From a virus, in the IMG/VR virus record IMGVR_UViG_3300030099_006052, positions 1 to 38,392 of that record: DNA of 38,392 nucleotides. One strand, given 5' to 3'. A model generated the notes under the pieces. The model saw only the letters and a list, made by a program, of their open reading frames with translations, was not told where the DNA came from and did not search any database. Below, one piece after another: positions 23,270 through 28,186 of the stretch; position 1 is the stretch's first letter; every line of letters starts with the position of its first letter. The translations under genes and the position numbers were made by a program.

Positions 23270-23401
23270 ATGGATGATAAAATAAAAGCGATGCAGGTAG
23301 TAAATGATTACATAAGATTTGACCGTGCATCATCGAACGTGACCGCAGCTTGGGAGACTGTGTTACGTTACATAAAGAGTTTGGAAAAGAGTGTAAAATA
23401 A
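23270..23401 (+). CDS. Small protein, 43 aa
   Basis: ATG preceded by AAAGGAG (23257-23263) at 6 nt, directly after the period-5 tract. The 43-residue product (MDDKIKAMQVVNDYIRFDRA, then helix SSNVTAAWETVLRYIKSLEK) is a helical, mildly basic protein. Base composition returns to that of the rest of the genome exactly here. A TGTTACGT octamer, the same as the iteron-like motif at 25186-25426, lies inside it at 23361. Family unknown. Confidence 0.6.
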   Translation: MDDKIKAMQVVNDYIRFDRASSNVTAAWETVLRYIKSLEKSVK

Positions 23402-23410
23402 TTATACTCA

Positions 23411-23434
23411 TAAGTGGATTCTTTATCCCACTTA
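23411..23434 (+). other. Hairpin after the 43-aa gene
   Basis: TAAGTGG (23411-23417) and CCACTTA (23428-23434) flank a 10-nt loop. No T-run follows, so termination is uncertain. The remaining bases to 23548 show no gene I can support. Confidence 0.4.
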
Positions 23435-23548
23435 GATCCAAGAATGCCGACACCTTGGCTGGCCTAGTAGTGTTAACGAAACCCCTGGTGGTGTGACTGA
23501 TGGAGAGACATCTTTTAGAAAGTCAAGAAAACAATTTTAAAAAATCTT

Positions 23549-23577
23549 TTGAGGTTGGGATTGTAATTTTATATATT
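23549..23577 (+). promoter_or_regulatory. Candidate sigma70-type promoter
   Basis: TTGAGG (23549-23554), 17-nt spacer, TATATT (23572-23577), about 30 nt before the start of a 42-aa gene. Confidence 0.45.
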
Positions 23578-23606
23578 GGAGTTTCGACACTAAATAGGAG
23601 GTCCAA

Positions 23607-23735
23607 ATGGAAAACTTAGAAGAGAAATATCAAGAAGCGTTGCAAGCGATAGCTTACCTGCACAATGAATTACTGTCTGTAAAGCACTGTCAGTGTGGCG
23701 ATGATGAAGCAACAGAAGAGGATGACGAGGCCTAA
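23607..23735 (+). CDS. Small acidic protein with C-x-C, 42 aa
   Basis: ATG with AGGAGG (23596-23601) at 5 nt. Product: helix MENLEEKYQEALQAIAYLHN, then VKHCQCGDDEATEEDDEA. H27-C28-Q-C30 could bind a metal; the last 12 residues are mostly Asp and Glu. A DNA-mimic or anti-regulator role is possible but only a guess. It converges on the minus-strand genes and overlaps the last of them by 4 nt. Confidence 0.6.
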   Translation: MENLEEKYQEALQAIAYLHNELLSVKHCQCGDDEATEEDDEA

Positions 23736-23744
23736 TACAGGCCT
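23728..23744. terminator. Hairpin between convergent genes, possible weak bidirectional terminator
   Basis: AGGCCT (23728-23733), AATAC, AGGCCT (23739-23744): a 6-bp stem with 5-nt loop exactly at the meeting point of convergent genes. No T-tract on either strand, so any termination would be weak or factor-assisted. Confidence 0.35.
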
Positions 23745-23947
23745 TCGTGTCCCTGCTCGAAGTATTTATTTTTTAAGTGCCTGTCCCAAAAAGACTTTCC
23801 ATTCGCTACAATGATGTTCCACTCACGATGGCTGAATCTTTCCATTGTACCATCTTTGTATTCCACCTCGTAGATCATGTCATGACCTCCTGAGTCAGTC
23901 TGTTGTTCAAACACCTTTAGCTGCTTAATTATATCTTTTAGCTTCAT
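23732..23947 (-). CDS. Unknown small protein (71 aa)
   Basis: Third gene of a minus-strand cassette; starts at ATG 23 nt inside the end of the upstream gene. The product begins with a helix (MKLKDIIKQLKVFEQQTDSG), then beta-type VEYKDGTMERFSHREWNIIV. No motif is recognised; it is compact and soluble. Its last bases overlap the convergent + strand gene. Confidence 0.5.
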   Translation of the reverse strand: MKLKDIIKQLKVFEQQTDSGGHDMIYEVEYKDGTMERFSHREWNIIVANGKSFWDRHLKNKYFEQGHEGLY

Positions 23948-24206
23948 GGTATTTTAAATACTTAATCTCTTTTACCATACCTTTGGGAATAATTGCAACC
24001 CTTCCTCCTTCCTGCCCACCGTCATCACACCAGTCTGCCATCAAAGATATTTGATTTTCATCGTCTTTTACTAGCCAACCTATTGAAAAACAACCCGCAG
24101 TGGTCTTTTTTATAATGTCTTTAAATTCTACCCACCCAGAAAACGGCTCGGTAGCGTCTTCCCATCGGACTATCACAATCGGTGTAGTCTTCAGGTTAAA
24201 TTTCAT
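23925..24206 (-). CDS. Unknown protein (93 aa)
   Basis: I start it at the ATG that overlaps the methyltransferase TGA (ATGA); a start 45 nt earlier (24251) is possible. The product is beta-rich: MKFNLKTTPIVIVRWEDATE, then FSGWVEFKDIIKKTTAGCFS and IGWLVKDDENQISLMADWCD. The layout resembles small phage SH3/OB-like or DUF-type proteins that begin with I-V-x-W-x-D-A, but the function is not known. Coupled to the methyltransferase. Confidence 0.6.
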   Translation of the reverse strand: MKFNLKTTPIVIVRWEDATEPFSGWVEFKDIIKKTTAGCFSIGWLVKDDENQISLMADWCDDGGQEGGRVAIIPKGMVKEIKYLKYHEAKRYN

Positions 24207-24841
24207 GCCGTCTTTCTTAAGATATTTTGACCAGGCACCAATTTTAAACATTTAGTGTGTTCTGTTCCTTTTGATACTGAAAACCATTGTTCGTGTCCTT
24301 GTATAAAATCAATTGAGCTATTACCTGGGCACTTTCCTTTTGAGAAAGTATCATTCACAGCCTGTTGAACCGATCCTAATGCCATGTCATCACCGACCAT
24401 GGTCCCGCCTTCTTTAAGCTTGGGCCACCAGTTTAGTATGTCTTCCATAACTGGCTCATACTCGTGGGCTCCATCTATAATGATGGCTTGAAAATGTTTG
24501 TTATGGAATCTTTTTAATGTGTTTGCATCATCTGATCTTGATTTAACAGGTGTTAATATGCCTTTGTCTATGAATACTTGGCAGTTTTTTAAGAACTCGT
24601 CATAGAAACCACCTACGATGTCTAAGTTTGCATGTTCAGAGCTACCTTCGAAAGTGTCTAATGCGTAGACATGTAGCTTTTTACCTGAGTTGATAATGCT
24701 AGTGGCCAGGTAAGATGTTGACCTGCCCATGAAACTACCTATCTCTAAGATCTCATCACCGTCTTCACATAGATCTATGAGTTGGTCGTACGCTTCGTGC
24801 ATGTTAAACCATCCAGGTATTTTAAAGTAAGTTTGTTTCAT
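24203..24841 (-). CDS. Class I SAM-dependent methyltransferase, Methyltransf_24-like (212 aa)
   Basis: Start at ATG 24841, with AAGGA 9 nt upstream; two in-frame ATGs at 24874 and 24892 lack ribosome sites. Motif I is EILEIGSFMGRSTSYLA (residues 30-46), followed by acidic VYALDTFEG (59-66) for the SAM ribose, AIIIDGAHEYEPVMEDI (119-135) as post-motif and GGTMVGDDMALG near 145-156. This E-I-G-x-x-x-G-x-S-T...I-D-G-x-H-x-Y set is typical of Methyltransf_24 enzymes that modify small molecules or sugars, often in surface-glycan loci. A role in altering the host surface or a nucleotide/sugar is possible. First gene of a three-gene minus-strand cassette. Confidence 0.75.
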   Translation of the reverse strand: MKQTYFKIPGWFNMHEAYDQLIDLCEDGDEILEIGSFMGRSTSYLATSIINSGKKLHVYALDTFEGSSEHANLDIVGGFYDEFLKNCQVFIDKGILTPVKSRSDDANTLKRFHNKHFQAIIIDGAHEYEPVMEDILNWWPKLKEGGTMVGDDMALGSVQQAVNDTFSKGKCPGNSSIDFIQGHEQWFSVSKGTEHTKCLKLVPGQNILRKTA

Positions 24842-24881
24842 TTTATTCTGTCCTTTATAAATTCTACTATTCATTGGAGAC

Positions 24882-24937
24882 TTGTGGGACATTAAGTCTT
24901 TGCGGAGACATCGTTATTAGGAGGAACGGTCCCACAA
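24882..24937. promoter_or_regulatory. 9-bp inverted repeat in the divergent intergenic region
   Basis: TTGTGGGAC (24882-24890) and GTCCCACAA (24929-24937) are perfect inverted copies 38 nt apart, between the minus-strand methyltransferase cassette and a + strand gene. Suitable for a looping dimeric regulator or an RNA stem. Confidence 0.5.
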
Positions 24938-24978
24938 ATCAGTGTACAACCCTAACATATTCTATTAGATTTTGATAT

Positions 24979-25182
24979 ATGAAATATTTTTTAATTATTT
25001 GGTTATGTATTAACGATCCGAACTTGCCGTTGAGCAATACCTGTCAACAATTGATCTTGGATAATGAACCGTTTGATACAGTTATAGCCTGTAATGAAGA
25101 AGCAGCTGCAATATATCAGAGTGTTAAGCCAGCTGGTAATGTTTACCTAACAAGCTTTTGCTCATTAAAACCATCAAAATAA
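24979..25182 (+). CDS. Small exported cysteine-containing protein (67 aa)
   Basis: The first 10 residues are hydrophobic (MKYFLIIWLC), a short signal- or lipoprotein-like start, followed by a soluble part with further cysteines (TCQQLILDNEPFDTVIACNE and TSFCSLKPSK). Four cysteines suggest disulfides in the periplasm. No ribosome site is visible before the ATG. I recall comparable short proteins in marine phages but know no function. It may be a superinfection-exclusion or envelope factor (guess). Confidence 0.5.
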   Translation: MKYFLIIWLCINDPNLPLSNTCQQLILDNEPFDTVIACNEEAAAIYQSVKPAGNVYLTSFCSLKPSK

Positions 25183-25185
25183 TGC

Positions 25186-25426
25186 TGTTACGCATATAGT
25201 TTATTAAATTAAAATAAAAAATAAAAAAATAAAAAAATGGACCGTTTGTTACGTAACACTATATAAATATTAATATAATATATATATATCAATCGTTTTA
25301 GCTGTTACGTGGGTGTTACGTGGGTATCCCAACGTTACGTAACAGTGGGAATAATTAGGATTGATTTTACTTTAAATCTATGAAAAGTGTATCCTAATGA
25401 CAAAAACAGACGTAACAGACGTAACA
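25186..25426. repeat. Iteron-like TGTTACGT cluster with AT-rich stretch
   Basis: Seven exact copies of TGTTACGT, on either strand: 25247 (+), 25251 (-), 25303 (+), 25314 (+), 25337 (-), 25410 (-) and 25419 (-), plus a 7/8 match at 25186. Two pairs fuse into the palindrome GTTACGTAAC (25249-25258, 25334-25343). Between them lie A-rich repeats (ATAAAAAA, 25213-25238) and a run of alternating AT (25261-25290). Iterons beside an easily melted AT stretch are typical of replication origins; operators for a phage regulator are the alternative. The last two copies are inside the small terminase gene. Confidence 0.75.
25354..25398 (+). promoter_or_regulatory. Inverted repeat covering the terS start codon
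   Basis: ATTAGGAT (25354-25361) and ATCCTAAT (25391-25398) are perfect inverted repeats; the second includes the first two bases of the ATG at 25397. In RNA this could hide the start; in DNA it could be an operator. Confidence 0.45.
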
Positions 25427-25933
25427 ACAAAGCTACAAGAAAGATTCGATCACTTTCCAGGACTAACTCCTAAGCAGGCTAAGTTTGCTCAATTGATAGT
25501 CTTGTATGAGGGTAGAAAGACCGCAACACAAATAGCGATTGAAAGTGGTTTCTCTGAAAAGACTGCAAGACAACAAGCTAGTAACATGCAGAACCCAAAG
25601 ATGTTTCCTAAGGTTGTTGATGCCATACAGCATTACAGAGTTCAGTTTTATAGAAAGTATGAAACAAGTTATGATAAGCATTTGAAAAGAATGTATGAAT
25701 TATCCTCAAGAGCAGAAGAGGCAGGCAATTGGAATGCTGCCGTAGCTGCTGAGAAAAATAGAGGCCAGGTGGCAGGGCTGTATATTGATAAAAAAGAGAT
25801 AAAATATGGAACTATTGATAGTATGAGCATGGAGGAAGTCGATGCAAAAATTGTTGAACTTGAAAAAAGATTATCTGGTGAATCAGCTAAGGTGATAAAT
25901 GCCAGTGACGAACAAGAAACAGCTCAAAGGTAG
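25397..25933 (+). CDS. terS: Terminase small subunit (178 aa)
   Basis: The N-terminal half reads LTPKQAKFAQLIVLYEGRK, then IAIESGFSEKTARQQASNMQ, a helix-turn-helix of the terminase small subunit type (L-T-x-K-Q...F...A-x-x-A-G-Y/F-S-x-x-T-A-R-x-x-A). It is followed by helical segments for ring assembly and an acidic C-terminal tail that would contact TerL. It recognises the packaging start on phage DNA. The large subunit lies 2.3 kb downstream instead of adjacent; two nucleases and a repeat array separate them. The AT-rich iteron region is immediately upstream, and two of its octamers are within codons 5-10. Confidence 0.75.
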   Translation: MTKTDVTDVTTKLQERFDHFPGLTPKQAKFAQLIVLYEGRKTATQIAIESGFSEKTARQQASNMQNPKMFPKVVDAIQHYRVQFYRKYETSYDKHLKRMYELSSRAEEAGNWNAAVAAEKNRGQVAGLYIDKKEIKYGTIDSMSMEEVDAKIVELEKRLSGESAKVINASDEQETAQR

Positions 25934-26288
25934 TTGGGCTCATCAAGCTGCACTGTTATGGCTTTTAGACAGGGGGTATTATGTATTCACTAATGTTTTT
26001 GGCTATGGCCCAATTGATGTTGTTGCTGTTAATGACCTGGGTGATATAGAGTTGTTTGATGTTAAGGTTGCAGGATTTAGAAACAATAAAGATACAAAGG
26101 GCTCTAAACAATTAATAAACAGAGTGCTGACAGAGGAACAGAAAGATATGGGTGTTAAACTATTGTACGTTTTTGAGGACGGCACGTGCAGAGTTCAGAT
26201 GGAAAGAGGTGAATGGTTGAAAAAACAAAAACAAAAAAGAGATAAGAAAGGTAGATACATAGGTAGTGGCATCGACACCGGAGAGTAG
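25899..26288 (+). CDS. PD-(D/E)XK-type nuclease, resolvase-like (129 aa)
   Basis: ATG inside the terS tail (35-nt overlap). The sequence KGSWAHQAALLWLLDRGYYV has the N-terminal helix pattern of restriction-like nucleases. It is followed by YGPIDVVAVN (catalytic Asp in P-I-D) and LFDVKVAG (D-x-K), the second half of the active site. Length and layout resemble Holliday-junction resolvase-like or single-domain endonucleases. The C-terminus is basic (KKQKQKRDKKGRY), suited for DNA binding. Together with the next gene it forms a pair of nucleases between the terminase genes; resolution of branched DNA before packaging is a reasonable inferred role. Confidence 0.7.
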   Translation: MPVTNKKQLKGSWAHQAALLWLLDRGYYVFTNVFGYGPIDVVAVNDLGDIELFDVKVAGFRNNKDTKGSKQLINRVLTEEQKDMGVKLLYVFEDGTCRVQMERGEWLKKQKQKRDKKGRYIGSGIDTGE

Positions 26289-26700
26289 ATTATCAAAGAA
26301 AGTAAGAACTAACTTTACTAATGTACACTTTTTAAAAATTGACTCTTGGTCTACACCAGGTATGCCTGATTTATACGGTCTTTACAAATGGGGTAATGAC
26401 AACCCAGGTACTTTTTGGATGGAACTCAAGTGTACAAAAATTAACAAGTTGGGACTAAGTCCACAGCAAGTTGCCATAAATTTCAAGCTGTCTGAGTACA
26501 ACGTACCCAATTATATACTTGCCGAAAGCCTCTCTCGGCGGCAGCTCAAAATATTTCCAGGAAGCAGGGTTCAGGACTGTGCGAACGATGGTTTTAAGTC
26601 CATGAGCCATGTTGCATGTTTCGATGGCCCCTACGATTGGACAGCCGTGGAAAAATCCGTGGTCCAAGTCTCCCCACACCATACCGATCTTATAGTATAA
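26266..26700 (+). CDS. VRR-NUC-like nuclease (144 aa)
   Basis: GTG start, overlapping the upstream nuclease by 23 nt. The core reads STPGMPDLYGLYKW, then FWMELKCTKINKLGLSPQQV. G-x-P-D...E-x-K...L-S-x-x-Q is the catalytic and helical signature of VRR-NUC domains, which cut branched or modified DNA. Family members are usually about 100-130 aa, so this one is slightly long. The extra C-terminal end (roughly the last 17 codons and the stop) is coded by the first copy of the promoter-like repeat at 26651-26700, so this tail is probably not under strong protein selection or was added by the repeat. Confidence 0.75.
   Translation: MASTPESRLSKKVRTNFTNVHFLKIDSWSTPGMPDLYGLYKWGNDNPGTFWMELKCTKINKLGLSPQQVAINFKLSEYNVPNYILAESLSRRQLKIFPGSRVQDCANDGFKSMSHVACFDGPYDWTAVEKSVVQVSPHHTDLIV
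26651..26700 (+). promoter_or_regulatory. Promoter-like repeat, copy 1
   Basis: AAAAATCCG (26651-26659), GTCTCCCCA (26668-26676), TATAGT (26691-26696). It lies in the 3' end of the VRR-NUC-like gene. A GC-rich stretch with GCTC/GAGC arms (26712-26727) follows. Confidence 0.65.
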
Positions 26701-26753
26701 AAAGTTCCCGCGCTCCCGCCCGCGAGCAGCTTTTCACGATTCAACACTACATC

Positions 26754-26802
26754 TTGAAAAATCCGAAGCAACTAACACCGGATCTTGTGTTATGCCTATA
26801 AT
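26754..26802 (+). promoter_or_regulatory. Promoter-like repeat, copy 2
   Basis: TTGAAAAATCCGAAGC (26754-26769) and a perfect TATAAT (26797-26802); box B is degraded (AACACC). A hairpin AGCGGC/GTCGCT (26812-26831) follows. Confidence 0.65.
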
Positions 26803-26842
26803 AAAACCAGGAGCGGCCCAGGCACGTCGCTGCCGTGAATCC

Positions 26843-26891
26843 TGAAAAAATCCGAAGGTCAAGTCTCCCCATTTTTGGTATGAAATATAAT
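26843..26891 (+). promoter_or_regulatory. Promoter-like repeat, copy 3
   Basis: TGAAAAAATCCGAAGG (26843-26858), GTCTCCCCATTTTTG (26863-26877), perfect TATAAT (26886-26891). Hairpin ACCGG/CCGGT (26898-26919) starts at the predicted +1. Confidence 0.7.
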
Positions 26892-26994
26892 AAATTAACC
26901 GGATCCCGCTCGCGCCGGTACAAAAAAAATCTTCTTCTTTTAAGGTTTTTTGCCGAATCGAGATCCGTGATTCAGGGTAAAAGTGCCGATATAC

Positions 26995-27043
26995 TTGAAA
27001 AATCCGAAGCTGCGGTCTCCCCATTTTTGAAATGGCATATAAA
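26995..27043 (+). promoter_or_regulatory. Promoter-like repeat, copy 4
   Basis: TTGAAAAATCCGAAGC (26995-27010), GTCTCCCCATTTTTG (27015-27029), TATAAA (27038-27043). This is the copy closest to copy 3 in sequence. The GC-rich segment after it (27049-27070) folds less clearly than in the other copies. Confidence 0.7.
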
Positions 27044-27096
27044 AAAAAGGTGAGCTCCGGGCCACGTCGCAGCATAACTTTTCTTCATAAAAAAGC

Positions 27097-27126
27097 TTGA
27101 AAAATAAGGGCAAATCACTATATATA
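27097..27126 (+). promoter_or_regulatory. Candidate sigma70-type promoter for the 52-aa membrane protein
   Basis: TTGAAA (27097-27102) with TATATA 16-18 nt downstream (27119-27126). It also resembles a degenerate box A of the array (TTGAAAAATAAGGGC), so it may be a diverged copy with a normal -35. Confidence 0.5.
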
Positions 27127-27179
27127 TAGGATCAGGTTGTCTCCCTGGTACAGGTGGACATCCCAGTCAGGAGAAAGAT

Positions 27180-27338
27180 ATGAATTTATTAGCAATTGCA
27201 GGTCTAATTTGGGCATTCCTCTTAGCCATTGGTTTCGAGATGAAAGGGGGGACCTTGATATTACTGGTCTTTTTGGTCATCGCTGGACTGGTCGAAGGTG
27301 CACGAGAGGTAGGGGGTTTCATCAATGTGCTCCTATAA
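27180..27338 (+). CDS. Small two-helix membrane protein, holin-like (52 aa)
   Basis: ATG with AGGAG (27169-27173) at 6 nt. Two hydrophobic spans: NLLAIAGLIWAFLLAIGF (2-19) and GTLILLVFLVIAGLV (24-38), joined by E-M-K-G and followed by a short tail. Two-span proteins of this size include class II holins and antiholins. A better holin candidate is at 36019-36414, so this could be an antiholin, a second holin or an unrelated membrane peptide. It sits alone inside the promoter-like array and its stop overlaps the start of copy 5. An alternative frame covering 27137-27451 has no ribosome site and no recognisable product. Confidence 0.6.
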   Translation: MNLLAIAGLIWAFLLAIGFEMKGGTLILLVFLVIAGLVEGAREVGGFINVLL

Positions 27339-27381
27339 AATCCGAGGCAGCTGTATCCCCGTTTGCATGGGACGCACTAAT
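27333..27381 (+). promoter_or_regulatory. Promoter-like repeat, copy 5
   Basis: TAAAATCCGAGGCAGC (27336-27351), GTATCCCCG (27353-27361), ACTAAT (27376-27381). A perfect 18-bp palindrome CCCGCTCGGCCGAGCGGG (27391-27408) follows, flanked by A-runs; on the minus strand it is followed by ACTTTTTTT and would look like a terminator. Confidence 0.65.
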
Positions 27382-27417
27382 AAAAAAAGTCCCGCTCGGC
27401 CGAGCGGGGGTAAAAAT

Positions 27418-27471
27418 CTTCGGAAGAAATCCGAAGCGAAAGTATCCTTGATAACATAGGATTTTACTAAT
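27418..27471 (+). promoter_or_regulatory. Promoter-like repeat, copy 6
   Basis: CTTCGGA (27418-27424) and TCCGAAG (27430-27436) make an inverted repeat of box A; GTATCC (27442-27447); ACTAAT (27466-27471). A hairpin CTGGGC-TCT-GCCCAG (27479-27493) begins at the predicted +1 or +2. Confidence 0.65.
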
Positions 27472-27549
27472 AGAAAATCTGGGCTCTGCCCAGCTGATGC
27501 CAAAAGCTAAAAAAAATTTTTGAGTTTCTTGTTTGGTTGTCAAGAAATG

Positions 27550-27606
27550 GTTGGGGTAAAAAACAATTAACATTTTTTTTATTTTGTTATTGTAATTTAT
27601 CCCAAC
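27550..27606 (+). other. Long imperfect inverted repeat before a 91-aa gene
   Basis: GTTGGGGTAAA (27550-27560) and TTTATCCCAAC (27596-27606) pair over 11 positions with one G-T wobble, enclosing an A/T-rich loop. A weak promoter TTGTAA-17-TTTAAT (27590-27618) overlaps the right arm, so this could be an operator. Other bases between 27494 and 27646 hold no gene I can support. Confidence 0.45.
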
Positions 27607-27646
27607 TTAATATTTAATATTAGTTAGAAAGGAGAAAGTAAGAAAC

Positions 27647-27922
27647 ATGACAACTGAACTAGAACAAGTCTTACAGATAATTCAAGGTGGAAAAAAAGCA
27701 AGTACTTCGCACCTTAATTCTGCTTGGCAAAAACAAATGTTAGGTTGGGTTTACTCAACTGCTTTGGAATCTGCCATTATGACTTATCTAACTTCAAATG
27801 ATATGAGTAAAGAAAATCTTATTAGAACATTACTTACTATCATTCAGAATAAACCTAGTGACATGCAAAGTTCAATATCTGAACAAGTCCAGTCAGAACT
27901 TGAAAAAGTCCTGAACAACTAG
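27647..27922 (+). CDS. Unknown helical protein upstream of terL (91 aa)
   Basis: ATG with AAAGGAG about 12 nt upstream, a long but usable spacing. The product is mainly helical (MTTELEQVLQIIQGGKKAST, ... MTYLTSNDMSKENLIRTLLT) with Gln and Ser and no cysteines. It stands alone between the promoter-like array and the terL promoter. It might be a regulator or terminase accessory by position. I recognise no family. Confidence 0.55.
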   Translation: MTTELEQVLQIIQGGKKASTSHLNSAWQKQMLGWVYSTALESAIMTYLTSNDMSKENLIRTLLTIIQNKPSDMQSSISEQVQSELEKVLNN

Positions 27923-28151
27923 GGTTATACCTGTAAAATAATTTCCTGTGATGGTGGTTCTCTGCCATCACCAAATCCACCCCCCACATATCCACACACA
28001 TAAAGTCAGCATACTATATTTAGTAGTCCCATTGGTTTTGGAAAGTCAAAACTGTTTTTTTTTGCACCCCCCACCCCCCTTTTTTACTTAGTATAGGACA
28101 GAAGAGTGTAAAGACCAAGTTTTGCACATACACAACCTCTTACAAAAAGTT
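27923..28151. other. Intergenic region with hairpin and C-runs before terL
   Basis: No supported gene. GTGATGG (27948-27954) pairs with CCATCAC (27965-27971). Three C6 runs follow (27980-27985, 28067-28072, 28074-28079), the last two as CCCCCCACCCCCC preceded by a T9 run and followed by T6. On the minus strand these are G-runs that could form a quadruplex or a packaging/regulatory mark. Confidence 0.5.
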
Positions 28152-28180
28152 TTGAAAAAGGGGACCCAATTTGCTATACA
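28152..28180 (+). promoter_or_regulatory. Candidate promoter giving a leaderless terL mRNA
   Basis: TTGAAA (28152-28157), 17-nt spacer, TATACA (28175-28180). The expected start point falls on or next to the ATG at 28187, and no Shine-Dalgarno sequence precedes that ATG. Confidence 0.55.
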
Positions 28181-28186
28181 AAGTCA

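Larger units (their letters stand above)
26651..27480 (+). repeat. Array of six promoter-like repeats
   Basis: Six copies share three boxes with nearly constant spacing: box A ATCCGAAG-type, box B GT(C/A)TCC 13 nt later, and box C TATAAT- or ACTAAT-type 36-37 nt after the start of box A (23-24 nt after box B). Box A starts at 26655, 26761, 26850, 27002, 27340 and 27429; box C at 26691, 26797, 26886, 27038, 27376 and 27466. Box B occupies the -35 position but does not resemble TTGACA. Most units are followed within a few nt of the predicted start point by a GC-rich hairpin. The copies span the terS-nuclease to terL interval and are interrupted by a 52-aa membrane protein gene. Confidence 0.85.

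Noticed and set aside
23040-23285. 81-codon + strand frame inside the G-rich tract (and a minus-strand frame at 23109-23453)
   Set aside because: Composition follows the 5-nt repeat; there is no ribosome site, no recognisable product, and the real 43-aa gene at 23270 overlaps it. Open frames here are a by-product of few stop codons in G-rich DNA.
23728-23744. Strong bidirectional terminator between convergent genes
   Set aside because: The hairpin is real but lacks T-runs on both strands, so only a weak terminator is listed.
27137-27451. 104-codon frame over the membrane protein gene, and frames 26734-27075 (-), 26835-27053 (+), 27322-27573 (-)
   Set aside because: No ribosome sites, no family, and they run across repeat boxes and hairpins. 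The 52-aa membrane protein in another frame is better supported.
26651-27480. CRISPR array
   Set aside because: Copies are diverged, unevenly spaced and conserved only in short boxes with fixed spacing; there are no uniform spacers and no cas genes.
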